Shown one piece after another: positions 37,036-46,194 of a stretch of DNA of 64,000 nt (position 1 is its first letter; every line of letters starts with the position of its first letter). Under the pieces are notes generated by a model. The model saw nothing but the letters and a program-made list of their open reading frames with translations. It was not told where the DNA came from and made no database searches. The stretch is from contig NZ_CABVPX010000032.1 in the NCBI RefSeq assembly GCF_902499125.1, positions 30,935 through 94,934 of the forward strand. Reading direction: 5' to 3'. The DNA comes from Burkholderia arboris. GTDB lineage: Bacteria > Pseudomonadota > Gammaproteobacteria > Burkholderiales > Burkholderiaceae. The translations under genes and the position numbers were made by a program.

Positions 37036-37863
37036 ATGCCAGAGTTGCCAGAAGTCGAAGTCACGCGCCGGGGCATCGAGCCCTTTGTCGCAGGCCGCCG
37101 CGTCGAGCGTGTCGACGTCCGTACCGCGATGCTGCGCTGGCCCGTGCCGGCGGGGCTCGCCGAGCAGTTGCGCGCGCGCGAGGTGCTCGCCGTCGAGCGT
37201 CGCGGCAAGTACCTGTTGTTCGAGGTCGACGCAGGCTGGTTCATCGTCCATCTCGGCATGACGGGCACGCTGCGCGTGTTGCCCGCGGCCGGCGTGCCGG
37301 TCGCCGCGAAGCACGACCACATCGACTGGATCTTCGACGAATTCGTGCTGCGGTTCCGCGATCCGCGCCGTTTCGGCGCGGTGCTGTGGCACCCGCGCGA
37401 AGCGGGCGACGTGCATGCGCACCCGCTCCTCGCGAGCCTCGGCGTCGAGCCGTTCTCGCCGGCCTTTACCGGCGCGCTGCTGCACGCGCGCACGCGCGGT
37501 CGCACGGTGTCCGTCAAGCAAGCGCTGCTCTCGGGCGACATGGTCGTCGGCGTCGGCAACATCTATGCGTCGGAGAGCCTGTTTCGCGCCGGCATCCGGC
37601 CGACGACGGCCGCCGGCAAGGTCTCGCTGCCGCGCTACGAGCGGCTGGCCGACGCGGTGCGCGCGACACTTGCCGACGCGATCGAGCGCGGCGGCAGCAC
37701 GTTGCGCGATTTTGTCGGCAGCAACGGCGAAAGCGGCTATTTCCAGCTCGACTGCTTCGTCTACGACCGGGCGGGCCAGCCGTGCCGCGTGTGCGGCACG
37801 CCGATCCGCCAGATCGTGCAGGGCCAGCGGTCGACCTATTTCTGTCCGACCTGCCAGCGTTGA
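37036..37863 (+). CDS. mutM: Formamidopyrimidine-DNA glycosylase
   Basis: 275 residues starting MPELPEVEVTRRGIEP: Pro2 is the Schiff-base nucleophile and Glu3 the acid. The H2TH region includes GNIYASESLF, and the C-terminal zinc finger CRVCGTPIRQ...YFCPTC closes the protein. It excises 8-oxoguanine and FaPy lesions. The start lies 21 bases after the palindromic element and has no strong ribosome-binding site. mutY follows 25 bases later, so both halves of the GO system are encoded together. Confidence 0.97.
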   Translation: MPELPEVEVTRRGIEPFVAGRRVERVDVRTAMLRWPVPAGLAEQLRAREVLAVERRGKYLLFEVDAGWFIVHLGMTGTLRVLPAAGVPVAAKHDHIDWIFDEFVLRFRDPRRFGAVLWHPREAGDVHAHPLLASLGVEPFSPAFTGALLHARTRGRTVSVKQALLSGDMVVGVGNIYASESLFRAGIRPTTAAGKVSLPRYERLADAVRATLADAIERGGSTLRDFVGSNGESGYFQLDCFVYDRAGQPCRVCGTPIRQIVQGQRSTYFCPTCQR

Positions 37864-37887
37864 AACCCTTTTCCACAATTAGACAAC

Positions 37888-38994
37888 TTGAAGCCGCCCC
37901 GCATCGCCCCCGCTCCGTTCCCCGTCACGCCGTTGCATCGCACGTTCGCCACGCGCCTGGTCGCGTGGCAGCGCGAGCACGGCCGCCACGACTTGCCGTG
38001 GCAGAACACCCGCGATCCGTACCGGATCTGGCTGTCGGAAATCATGCTGCAGCAGACGCAGGTGTCGACCGTCATTCCGTACTACACGCGCTTTCTCGAA
38101 CGCTACCCCGACGTCGCCGCGCTCGCGGCCGCGCCGACCGACGACGTAATGGCGCTGTGGGCCGGGCTCGGCTATTACTCGCGCGCCCGTAACCTGCACC
38201 GCTGCGCGCAGGTTGTCGTCGCCGAGCATGGCGGCGCGTTTCCGGCGACGCCCGACGCGCTGGCCGAACTGCCGGGCATCGGCCGCTCGACGGCCGCGGC
38301 GATCGCATCGTTTGCCTATGGCGCGCGCGCGACGATCCTCGACGGCAACGTGAAGCGCGTGCTTGCGCGCGTGTTCGGCGTCGAGGGGTTTCCGGGCGAG
38401 AAGCGCGTCGAGAACGACATGTGGGCGCTTGCCGAATCGCTGCTGCCCGATGCCGCGAACGCGGCCGACGTGAGCGCCTATACGCAGGGACTGATGGATC
38501 TCGGCGCGACGCTGTGCATGCGCGGCAAGCCCGATTGCGTGCGCTGCCCGTTCGCGGGCGACTGCGTCGCGCAATCGACGGGCCGCCAGCGCGAACTGCC
38601 GGCCGCGCGGCCGAAGAAGGCCGTGCCGACGCGCAAGACCTGGATGCTCGTGCTGCGCGACGGCGACGCGGTGCTACTGGAGCGGCGGCCGCCGACCGGC
38701 ATCTGGGGCGGGCTGTGGAGCCTGCCGCAGGCGGACGGTGATGCCGCACTCGCGGAACTCGCGCGCGGCTTCGGCGGTGGCGGCACGGTGCCGCTCGCGC
38801 CGCTCACGCACACGTTCACGCATTTCCGGCTGGAGATCGAGCCGCGGCTGAGCGACATGGCGGACGGCGGCGGATTGCCTTCACATGCGCGGGACGCGGA
38901 CACCGCCTGGGTGCCGCTGAGCCGGCTCGACGCGTACGGCGTGCCGGCGCCGGTGCGCAAGCTGCTCGATGCGCTGAGCGGGCCGCTGCTGTAA
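37888..38994 (+). CDS. mutY: A/G-specific adenine glycosylase
   Basis: 368 residues: HhH-GPD glycosylase with catalytic Glu51 (LSEIMLQQTQV), Asp152 (ILDGNVKRV), helix-hairpin-helix LPGIGRSTAAAIASFAYG, and the 4Fe-4S motif Cys210, 217, 220, 226. The C-terminal Nudix-like domain (about 245-368) recognises 8-oxoG opposite A. TTG at 37888 is the likely start, but it lacks a clear ribosome-binding site and translation may be coupled to mutM. Removes adenine mispaired with 8-oxoG. Confidence 0.95.
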   Translation: MKPPRIAPAPFPVTPLHRTFATRLVAWQREHGRHDLPWQNTRDPYRIWLSEIMLQQTQVSTVIPYYTRFLERYPDVAALAAAPTDDVMALWAGLGYYSRARNLHRCAQVVVAEHGGAFPATPDALAELPGIGRSTAAAIASFAYGARATILDGNVKRVLARVFGVEGFPGEKRVENDMWALAESLLPDAANAADVSAYTQGLMDLGATLCMRGKPDCVRCPFAGDCVAQSTGRQRELPAARPKKAVPTRKTWMLVLRDGDAVLLERRPPTGIWGGLWSLPQADGDAALAELARGFGGGGTVPLAPLTHTFTHFRLEIEPRLSDMADGGGLPSHARDADTAWVPLSRLDAYGVPAPVRKLLDALSGPLL

Positions 38995-39112
38995 CGAACG
39001 GGGAAGGGCGCGGCGCAGGTCGTGCGCTCGGAAACTGCGGATGGCTACAGGGCTTCCGTCGCGCGGGCGGGCCCTTCGGTCGGGCAAGCGCGACGCGACG
39101 AGCCGGCGCGGC

Positions 39113-39748
39113 TTAAAGCCAGCCGTGCCGGTCGAGCACGTGATGGACGGCGTCGATGCGTGCGCCGACGTCCGGAAACTCCATCAGCTTCTGCCGTGCG
39201 CGCAGGTCGAGCGGCAGCAGTTCCGCGAGGCGGTTCGACACCCAGCTCGGATCGTCGAGGCGGAACGGTTCGCCGAACGGCATTTTCTCCGGATCGGACT
39301 TCTTCAGCGCGTTGATGATGCGCTCGAGCACTTCGGCGCACGAGCCGAACTGCGCGAGCGTCTGCTCGCCCTCGAGCGGGATGTCGTCGGGCAGCGGCTC
39401 CGCGATGCCGACCAGGAGCCCGTTGCCTTCGACGCGATACGACAGCAGCTCGAAACGCTGCGTGCCGACCGCCTGCAGATACAGCATCCCGAATTCGCCG
39501 GTATCGCACTCGGTGATGCGCGCCATGCAGCCGATGGTTTCGGGTACCGATACGGCGCCGTCCTGCGCGACTTCGGGCCCGCTCTTCAGCAGGCACACGC
39601 CGAACGGCGCGTTGTCGCGCAGGCACGCGCGGGACATGTCGAGATAGCGCGCCTCGAACACCTTGAGCGGGAGCAGCCCTCCCGGAAACAGCACCGTGTG
39701 CAGCGGAAACAGCGGCAGGTCGATCAGGGTGGTCGATAGGGAGGACAT
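39113..39748 (-). CDS. LON-substrate-binding-domain protein
   Basis: 211 residues made of a single LON N-terminal (substrate-binding/PUA-like) domain: LPLFPLHTVLFPGGLLPLKVFEARYLDM at the N-terminus is the signature. There is no ATPase or protease domain. Such proteins are common in proteobacteria; function unknown. It lies 27 bases after rapZ on the same strand and is likely the last gene of the ptsN-hprK-rapZ group. Converges with mutY. Confidence 0.9.
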   Translation of the reverse strand: MSSLSTTLIDLPLFPLHTVLFPGGLLPLKVFEARYLDMSRACLRDNAPFGVCLLKSGPEVAQDGAVSVPETIGCMARITECDTGEFGMLYLQAVGTQRFELLSYRVEGNGLLVGIAEPLPDDIPLEGEQTLAQFGSCAEVLERIINALKKSDPEKMPFGEPFRLDDPSWVSNRLAELLPLDLRARQKLMEFPDVGARIDAVHHVLDRHGWL

Positions 39749-39775
39749 GGCGCGCTGATGAAGGAGCGGGCGTCG

Positions 39776-40684
39776 CTAGGGTCGGTCGACCGCGGAGACG
39801 AGCCGCGACGACGCGTCGACATCCACTGGCGCGTCACGATGCCGCACGATCACGTTCGCTTCGCGCGCCAGGCGCGCGGCGAGCGTTTCCGCGATGAACA
39901 CCGAGCGATGCTGGCCGCCCGTGCAGCCGATGGCGACGGTCAGGTAGCTGCGGTTGTCATCGCGGAAGTGCGGCAGCCATTTCATCAGGAACGCATGGAT
40001 GTCGTCGATCATCTGGTGGACGATCGGCAGTGCGTCGAGAAAGGCGATGACCGGCTGGTCGAGCCCGGTGAGCGGGCGCAACTCGTGGTCGTAGTACGGA
40101 TTCGGCAGCGCGCGCACGTCGAACATCAGGTCGGCGTCGAGCGGCACGCCGCGCTTGAAGCCGAACGACTCGAACATCACCATCAGGTCGTTGTTCTTCT
40201 GCTCGATGAAGCGCTTGACCCAGGTGCGCAGCGCGTTCGCGCGCAGCGTGCTGGTATCGATCTGGTGGCCGAATTCGGCGAGCGGCGCGACGAGGTCGCG
40301 CTCGCGCTCGATCGCTTCCTCGAGCGACGACAGCAGGCCGACGTCCGCATCGTGCGACAGCGAGCCGGACAGCGGATGGCGGCGGCGCGTTTCCGAGAAG
40401 CGCTGGATCAGCGACTGGGTGCTCGCGTTCAGGAACAGCACGCGTACGTCGTGCTCGCGGGACAGCTCGCGGATCAGGCCGGGCATTTCGTCGAGCGACG
40501 CGCTCGAGCGCGCGTCGATCGCGACCGCGAGCCGGCGCTGGCCGTCCTGGGCGAGGTAGCGGGCGAGTTCGGGGAGCACGTGCGGCGGCAGGTTGTCGAC
40601 GCAGTAATAGCCTGCGTCTTCGAGCGCGTTCAACGCGACGGACTTGCCTGAGCCGGAGATGCCGGTGATAAGGACGATGCGCAT
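39776..40684 (-). CDS. rapZ: RNase adapter protein RapZ
   Basis: 302 residues with P-loop GISGSGKS (8-15) and the conserved C-terminal domain containing IGCTGGQHRSVFIAE and a typical HRD end. In E. coli RapZ binds GlcN6P and steers RNase E to the GlmZ sRNA; in this lineage the RNA partner is not known. ATG at 40684 (MRIVLITGISGSGKS) is the family start; a frame extension of ten codons lacks support. Located after hprK. Links cell-envelope sugar supply to the PTS genes nearby. Confidence 0.94.
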   Translation of the reverse strand: MRIVLITGISGSGKSVALNALEDAGYYCVDNLPPHVLPELARYLAQDGQRRLAVAIDARSSASLDEMPGLIRELSREHDVRVLFLNASTQSLIQRFSETRRRHPLSGSLSHDADVGLLSSLEEAIERERDLVAPLAEFGHQIDTSTLRANALRTWVKRFIEQKNNDLMVMFESFGFKRGVPLDADLMFDVRALPNPYYDHELRPLTGLDQPVIAFLDALPIVHQMIDDIHAFLMKWLPHFRDDNRSYLTVAIGCTGGQHRSVFIAETLAARLAREANVIVRHRDAPVDVDASSRLVSAVDRP

Positions 40685-40759
40685 GGGAAGCAGAGAATCC
40701 TGACGTTTCATCATAGCACCGGCTCGACGCGTCGGCGTTGCGCGGCCGGCGCGTGCGGG

Positions 40760-41728
40760 TTACACCAGTTTGCCGGGGAACTGACTGTCGGGATCTTGCA
40801 TCGCGAGTCGTTGCCGATCCATGAAATCGCGCAACGTGTCGATTCCGCGCAACTGCAGGATCGTGTTCCGGACGGCCGCCTCGACCAGCACCGCGAGGTT
40901 GCGGCCAGCCGCAACCTGGATGGTGACCTTGCTGATCGGCAAGCCGAGCACGTCGACGGTCTGGCTTTCGAGCGGCAGGCGCTGGAATTCGCCGTCGGGG
41001 CGCCGCACGAGCTGGACGATCAGTTTCAGCTTCATCTTCCGCCGCACGGCGGTTTCGCCGAAGATCGTCTTGATGTCGAGCAGGCCGAGGCCGCGCACTT
41101 CGAGCAGGTTCTGCAGCAGCGGCGGGCAGCGCCCTTCGACGAAATCGGGGCCAAGTCGGACGAAATCGACTGCGTCGTCGGCGACGAGGCCGTGGCCGCG
41201 GCTGATCAGCTCGAGACCGAGCTCGCTCTTGCCGAGGCCCGAATCTCCGGTCAGCAGCACGCCCATCCCGAGAATGTCGATGAATACGCCGTGCAGCGTC
41301 GCGCGCGGCGCGAGGATACGCGACATGTAGAGCCGCAGGCTGTCGATCACCGCGGCGGCCGACATCGGCGTCGTGAACAGCGGTGTGGACGAGCGGGTGC
41401 AGCGCAGCACGAGTTCGGGCGGGGCCGCGGCGCCGCCGGCGACGACGAGGAACGGCGGTTCGAGTGCGATCAGCTCGGCCATGTGGCGCGAGCGGTCTTC
41501 GTCGGTCTGGCGCTGGTAGTAGTCGATTTCGGCTTCGCCGAGCACCTGGATCCGGTTCGGGTGGATCAGGTTCAGGTGGCCGACGAGGTCGGCGCTCGAC
41601 GTTGCGTTGCCGACCGTGTCGGCGGAAAAGCCGCGTTCCCAGCCTTCATGCCCCGTCAGCCAGCTCAGTTTCAGCGTGGCTGCGTTGTCGTCGAAGATGC
41701 TCTGGGCGTTGATGCTGGACGTATCCAT
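40760..41728 (-). CDS. hprK: HPr kinase/phosphorylase
   Basis: 322 residues: N-terminal Mur-ligase-like domain and C-terminal kinase domain with P-loop GDSGLGKSELGLEL and the HprK signature LEVRGLGLLDI. It phosphorylates and dephosphorylates a serine of HPr or its Ntr homologue. Bifunctional HprK next to ptsN is known in proteobacteria lacking classic catabolite repression. ATG at 41728 (MDTSSINAQSIFDDN). Lies between ptsN and rapZ. Confidence 0.95.
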   Translation of the reverse strand: MDTSSINAQSIFDDNAATLKLSWLTGHEGWERGFSADTVGNATSSADLVGHLNLIHPNRIQVLGEAEIDYYQRQTDEDRSRHMAELIALEPPFLVVAGGAAAPPELVLRCTRSSTPLFTTPMSAAAVIDSLRLYMSRILAPRATLHGVFIDILGMGVLLTGDSGLGKSELGLELISRGHGLVADDAVDFVRLGPDFVEGRCPPLLQNLLEVRGLGLLDIKTIFGETAVRRKMKLKLIVQLVRRPDGEFQRLPLESQTVDVLGLPISKVTIQVAAGRNLAVLVEAAVRNTILQLRGIDTLRDFMDRQRLAMQDPDSQFPGKLV

Positions 41729-41845
41729 GACTCTCGTCACTCCAATGGGCCGGTGCAGGCGCGCGGCGACGGACGTCGCCATGCCGGGCGGCCCTGGACG
41801 GCGGCACAGGCCGCCTCGTACCGGAAAAATTCCGCCCGGATCAAC

Positions 41846-42301
41846 TCAAGGTTGCCACTGAGTGAGCAGGCGATGCAACTCGGCGATATCCGTTTCGTTG
41901 TGCAGACGCTCGCGCGCGTCGCGATCGGACAGCAGTTGCGCGATTTCCGACAGGATCTCGAGGTGTTGCTGGGTGGCTTGCTCGGGAACGAGCAGGAAGA
42001 TCAGAAGGCCGACCGGCTGGCCGTCGGGCGCTTCGAACGGGATCGCATCGGCGAGGCGGACGAACGCGGCGAGCGGGTGCTTGAGCCCCTTGATGCGGCC
42101 GTGCGGAATCGCGACACCTTCGCCGAGCCCGGTCGAACCGAGGCGCTCGCGCGCGAACAGGTTGTCCGTGACGGTGCTGCGGGCGATGCCGTTCTGATTC
42201 TCGAACATCAGCCCGGCTTGTTCGAAGACGCGTTTCTTGCTGGTGACTGAGAGGTCGATGACGACGTTCTCTATGGGCAGGATTTTGGCTAGGCGATTCA
42301 T
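41846..42301 (-). CDS. ptsN: PTS nitrogen-regulatory EIIA (EIIA-Ntr)
   Basis: 151 residues of the mannitol/fructose EIIA fold with phosphorylated His67 in AIPHGRIKG. A regulatory PTS protein, not a transporter component, acting on potassium and envelope stress targets in other species. ATG at 42301 (MNRLAKILPIENVVIDL) matches homologues although no clear ribosome-binding site precedes it; an in-frame ATG 19 codons upstream is possible. Upstream lies a terminator for hpf, so ptsN-hprK-rapZ is a separate unit with a promoter in 42302-42506. Confidence 0.93.
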   Translation of the reverse strand: MNRLAKILPIENVVIDLSVTSKKRVFEQAGLMFENQNGIARSTVTDNLFARERLGSTGLGEGVAIPHGRIKGLKHPLAAFVRLADAIPFEAPDGQPVGLLIFLLVPEQATQQHLEILSEIAQLLSDRDARERLHNETDIAELHRLLTQWQP

Positions 42302-42506
42302 GTTGGCAGGCGATTGGGCGGCCTGGGGTCTCCTTGCTGCGGCAGACTGATTTTCCATGTTCGGCGATATCAAGGCATGTGGCATCGGCAACCTGCAACG
42401 CAGCTACCGCACCCAACGCCCCCCGGCGATAACCGAAACATTATAGAGCACAGCCGCGTGCGTGGCGCGGCCCGGACTGACCGGTTGCACCGCTGCGCGG
42501 AGTCGC

Positions 42507-42532
42507 AAAAAAAACGCCCGGCGAACCGGGCG
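42507..42532 (-). terminator. hpf terminator
   Basis: CGCCCGG-CGAA-CCGGGCG with a run of eight T following on the minus strand; 22 bases after the hpf stop. Confidence 0.9.
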
Positions 42533-42553
42533 GCGTGCGTGTTGCGGTAAAGG

Positions 42554-42913
42554 TTATTGCGGCGGCAGTTCGATCTGGTCGATCGACGGTTGAAGCTTGA
42601 TCGGGTCGTGCGCGTGCGTTTGCAGGCGCTCCATGTGCTTGACGACCTGGCGATCCAGCTTGTCGATCAGCAAATCGATCGCGGCGTACAGGTTGCCGTT
42701 CGCGCTTTCGACGAAGATGTCCTTGCCCTTCAGGTGCAGATTGATTTCCGCGCGCTGCTGCTTGTCCTTTTCCTTGTGGTTGTCGACCGAGAGGATCACA
42801 GTGCCATCGATCACCTGATCGCTATGCCGTAGCACCCGGTCCAGCTTGGTGATCACGTATTCGCGAATTGCAGGCGTGACTTCGAGATGATGTCCACTGA
42901 TCTTCAGGTTCAT
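42554..42913 (-). CDS. hpf: Ribosome hibernation promoting factor (HPF/YfiA family)
   Basis: 119 residues, single S30AE domain (MNLKISGHHLEVTPAIREYVITKLDRVLRHSDQVIDGTVILSVD) with a short C-terminal tail, so the short-type HPF. It binds the 30S subunit and promotes inactive 70S/100S forms in stationary phase. The usual neighbour of rpoN, 157 bases downstream of it here, in the rpoN-hpf-ptsN order known from many proteobacteria. Confidence 0.95.
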   Translation of the reverse strand: MNLKISGHHLEVTPAIREYVITKLDRVLRHSDQVIDGTVILSVDNHKEKDKQQRAEINLHLKGKDIFVESANGNLYAAIDLLIDKLDRQVVKHMERLQTHAHDPIKLQPSIDQIELPPQ

Positions 42914-43070
42914 AGTGCTTCTCCAAGCGAGTGACCACCCGGCCGCATCGAGGCGGCGCTCCGGTCGACTTGCCCCTGCCGCACGAGGCGGCGTATCGCG
43001 GACAGGTCGCCCGGCCTGTTCCCCGTGTGCGCGGTGGCCGGAACACGCCTGCCGCCGGGCAGGCAGCAGG

Positions 43071-44576
43071 CTAAAGAGACTTGCGCAGATTCACTGCCGG
43101 GATTTTGAGGGCTTCGCGATATTTCGCAACCGTGCGGCGTGCGACCACGAAACCCTGTTCTGCCAGCAGCTCGGCAATGCGGCTGTCCGAAAGTGGCGAT
43201 TTTGGGTCTTCAGCTCCTATCAGTTGCTTGATGAGGGCTCGGATGGCGGTCGACGAGGCGGCGCCACCGGTGTCGGTCGAAACGTGAGATCCGAAGAAGT
43301 ACTTAAATTCAAGCGTCCCGAACGGGGTCAGCATGTACTTCCCGGTTGTCACACGGCTGACAGTCGACTCGTGTAGGCCCAGCGTATCAGCTATTTCCCG
43401 CAAAACCAAGGGGCGCATGGCAATTTCACCGTGCGCAAAGAAATTCTTCTGACGCTCGACAATAGCCTGCGCGACACGCAGGATCGTGTCGAAACGCTGC
43501 TGGATATTCTTGATCAGCCACCGTGCTTCCTGGAGCTGCTGCTTCAGCGAACCGGCCGACGGATCGCCGCGGCTGTTGCGCAGGATGTTCGCGTACAGGT
43601 TGTTGATCCGCAGGCGCGGCATGACCTCCGGATTGAGCTCCGCGAGCCATCCCTGGCCGGCCTTCTTCACGATGATGTCGGGCACGACGTAGTCGGCCTC
43701 GGCCTTGCCGTACGCGGCGCCGGGGAACGGCTCCAGCGAGCGGATCAGCGCATGCGCGTCGCGCAGCGCGTCGTCGCTTGCCTTCAGGTGCTTGCGCAAC
43801 CGCGTGAAATCGCGGGCCGCGAGCAGTTCGAGGTGCTGCGACACGATCTCGAGCGCGAGCGTGCGCGTCGGGGACGGATCGAGGCGCAGCAACTGCAGCT
43901 TCAGGCATTCCGACGCCGAGCGTGCGCCGACGCCGGGCGGGTCGAAGCTGTGCAGCAGCGCGAGCGCCGCGTTCAGCTCGTCGCAGTCGATCTCCAGCTC
44001 GGGCGGCAGGTCGGCGAGCACTTCGTCGAGCGTCGCGGTCAGGTAGCCGTCGTCGTCGAGCGACTCGATCAGGAACATCACGAGCGCGCGATCGCGCGGG
44101 CTGGCCTGCGTGACGCGCAATTGCGCGGACAGGTGGTCGCGCAGCGACGTCGCGGCTTCCTGCACCTGCAGCGGCGGGAGGTCGTCGTCGTCGGACGCGC
44201 CGCTCGCGCGGCCGAATTCATCGAGATTCCATTGCGGGCCGTCGTTGCCGTCGCCGGACCCGTAACTGTCGTATTCGTCGGCGCCAGCCGGCTCGTCGCG
44301 CTCCGCGCGATCGCCGGACGTGCTGCTGCCGTTCGTCGAGGCCGGCTCGTTATGCTGCCCGGGGGGCGTCTGCGCGATCAACGATCCGTCCGCCGCGACG
44401 CGCAGCGGGCTCGCGATCCATTCGTCGTCGTTCTCGAGCAACGGGTTTTGCGCGACGGCCATCGCGACTTCCTGCTGCAATTCGAGCGTCGACAACTGCA
44501 GGAGCCGGATCGACTGCTGCAGCTGCGGCGTCAGCGCCAGATGTTGCGACAGGCGGAGTTGAAGGCTGGCTTTCAT
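43071..44576 (-). CDS. rpoN: RNA polymerase sigma-54 factor
   Basis: 501 residues: glutamine/leucine-rich activator-interacting region I (LQLRLSQHLALTPQLQQSIRLLQLSTLELQQEV), an acidic variable region II (about 60-130), the core-binding region, and a C-terminal DNA-binding domain with the RpoN box ARRTVAKYRE. ATG at 44576 (MKASLQLRLS) is the family start. It transcribes nitrogen, motility and other sigma-54 promoters. Downstream of lptB by 159 bases, as in E. coli. Confidence 0.97.
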   Translation of the reverse strand: MKASLQLRLSQHLALTPQLQQSIRLLQLSTLELQQEVAMAVAQNPLLENDDEWIASPLRVAADGSLIAQTPPGQHNEPASTNGSSTSGDRAERDEPAGADEYDSYGSGDGNDGPQWNLDEFGRASGASDDDDLPPLQVQEAATSLRDHLSAQLRVTQASPRDRALVMFLIESLDDDGYLTATLDEVLADLPPELEIDCDELNAALALLHSFDPPGVGARSASECLKLQLLRLDPSPTRTLALEIVSQHLELLAARDFTRLRKHLKASDDALRDAHALIRSLEPFPGAAYGKAEADYVVPDIIVKKAGQGWLAELNPEVMPRLRINNLYANILRNSRGDPSAGSLKQQLQEARWLIKNIQQRFDTILRVAQAIVERQKNFFAHGEIAMRPLVLREIADTLGLHESTVSRVTTGKYMLTPFGTLEFKYFFGSHVSTDTGGAASSTAIRALIKQLIGAEDPKSPLSDSRIAELLAEQGFVVARRTVAKYREALKIPAVNLRKSL

Positions 44577-44735
44577 GGCAAGGAGGGAGTCATACCGGCA
44601 GTGTGCCACGACCCAGGCGCGTTGAGCCATCCGCGATTACGCGCGGCGCGCCGCCCGGCCGCGGGCATGGCCGCGAAGCAGGGCGCGGCCCCGCGCGGCG
44701 ATGCCGGGCGGGGTGCAGCCAGCCACGAGGGAGAG

Positions 44736-45512
44736 TTACATCCGGAAGTGTTCGCCGAGGTACACGCGGCGCACGCTTTCGTTTTCGATGATTTCGCTGG
44801 GGGCGCCGGCGGCGAGCACCGAACCGTCGCTGATGATGTACGCGTGGTCGCAGATGCCGAGCGTTTCGCGGACGTTGTGATCGGTGATCAGCACGCCGAT
44901 GTTGCGCTGCTTCAGGAACTTGACGATCTTCTGGATCTCGAGCACCGCGATCGGATCGACGCCGGCGAACGGTTCGTCGAGCAGGATGAAGTTCGGGTTG
45001 GTGGCGAGCGCGCGCGCGATTTCGACGCGGCGTCGTTCACCGCCCGACAGCGACAGCGCGGGGTTCTCGCGCAGGTGGCCGATCTGCAGTTCGTCGAGCA
45101 GCGCTTCGGTGCGCGACGAGATCGCGTCCTTCGACAGCCGCTTGCCGTCTTCGCCGTACTGCAGCTCGAGCACCGCGCGGATGTTTTCCTCGACGGTCAG
45201 CTTGCGGAACACGGACGCTTCCTGCGGCAGGTACGACAGGCCGAGCGACGCGCGCTTGTGGATCGGCAGCAGGCTGATCGAGCTGCCGTTCAGCGAGATC
45301 TCGCCCGCGTCGAGCGGCACGAGGCCGACGATCATGTAGAACGACGTGGTCTTGCCGGCGCCGTTCGGGCCGAGCAGGCCGACGACTTCGCCGCTCTTCA
45401 CGTCGAGCGACACGTCCTTGACGACCGTGCGCGAGCCGTAGCGCTTCTTCAGGTTGCGGACGACGAGCGAGCTCGTGGTGCCGGCCGGCTGGCGGTTCGG
45501 TAGCGCGTTCAT
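44736..45512 (-). CDS. lptB: LPS export ABC transporter ATP-binding protein LptB
   Basis: 258 residues with Walker A GPNGAGKT, signature LSGGERRR and Walker B ILLDEPFAG. It powers extraction of LPS from the inner membrane with LptFG (not in the window). Start overlaps the lptA stop by four bases. A short Ala/Pro/Ser-rich N-terminal extension (about 15 residues) precedes the ABC core. Confidence 0.96.
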   Translation of the reverse strand: MNALPNRQPAGTTSSLVVRNLKKRYGSRTVVKDVSLDVKSGEVVGLLGPNGAGKTTSFYMIVGLVPLDAGEISLNGSSISLLPIHKRASLGLSYLPQEASVFRKLTVEENIRAVLELQYGEDGKRLSKDAISSRTEALLDELQIGHLRENPALSLSGGERRRVEIARALATNPNFILLDEPFAGVDPIAVLEIQKIVKFLKQRNIGVLITDHNVRETLGICDHAYIISDGSVLAAGAPSEIIENESVRRVYLGEHFRM

Positions 45513-46174
45513 TGGCCCGGCGCTCCCTGGATCGTGGTCGACGGCGACAGCTTCGCCGGCGCACCGTTCAGCGGCGCGGGGCCGCCGTTCTTCGGCGACA
45601 GCATCGCGCGCACGCGGCCGTTCGGGTTGCCCGGCGCGGCGACGTCCTTGCCGCCCTTCGCGGTGTAGAAGTCGCGCTGGCCGTCGTACGTGATCACGCT
45701 GCCGTGCACGGTATCGGCGACGGTCGACGTGCCCTGCAGGCGGCGTACGGTCGCGGCGGTCGTCAGCGTGGTCAGGTCCTGCTTGCCGTCGTAGTCGATG
45801 CGCTCGGCGTCGCCGTCGATGTATTCGTCGAGGCCTTCGCGCTTCTGGCGGAACGTCGCGTGCTTCTTGCCGCTGCCGTACGAGGTCGCGTACTGATAGC
45901 CTTCCGGGTCCTGGCGCACTTCGACGCGATCGCCCTTGATGATGATCGTGCCCTTCGTGATCACGACGTTGCCGGTCGCGACCGTGACCTGCTTCAGATC
46001 GTCATAGGTCAGGTTGTCGGACTCGACGTTGATCGGCTTGCCCTGGTCGGCCTTCTCGGCATGGGCGAGCGGCGCCAGCCCGACCAGCGGGAGCGCCACG
46101 AGCGTCGCGGCAAGCGCGGCGCGGACGGCGCGCGCAGCGCCGCCGGAAATCTGTCGAGGGAACGGTTCGTTCAT
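45509..46174 (-). CDS. lptA: Periplasmic LPS-binding protein LptA
   Basis: 221 residues: signal peptide ending LAHA (about residue 39), then an OstA-like beta-jellyroll (INVESDNLTYDDLKQVTVATGNVVITKGTIIIKGDRVEV). A bridge for LPS across the periplasm. I use ATG at 46174; GTG at 46198, overlapping the lptC stop, would add eight residues and cannot be excluded. A long Pro/Gly/Asn-rich tail follows the domain. Confidence 0.94.
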   Translation of the reverse strand: MNEPFPRQISGGAARAVRAALAATLVALPLVGLAPLAHAEKADQGKPINVESDNLTYDDLKQVTVATGNVVITKGTIIIKGDRVEVRQDPEGYQYATSYGSGKKHATFRQKREGLDEYIDGDAERIDYDGKQDLTTLTTAATVRRLQGTSTVADTVHGSVITYDGQRDFYTAKGGKDVAAPGNPNGRVRAMLSPKNGGPAPLNGAPAKLSPSTTIQGAPGQ

Positions 46175-46194
46175 GCAGTCACGTGAGGGATGCG

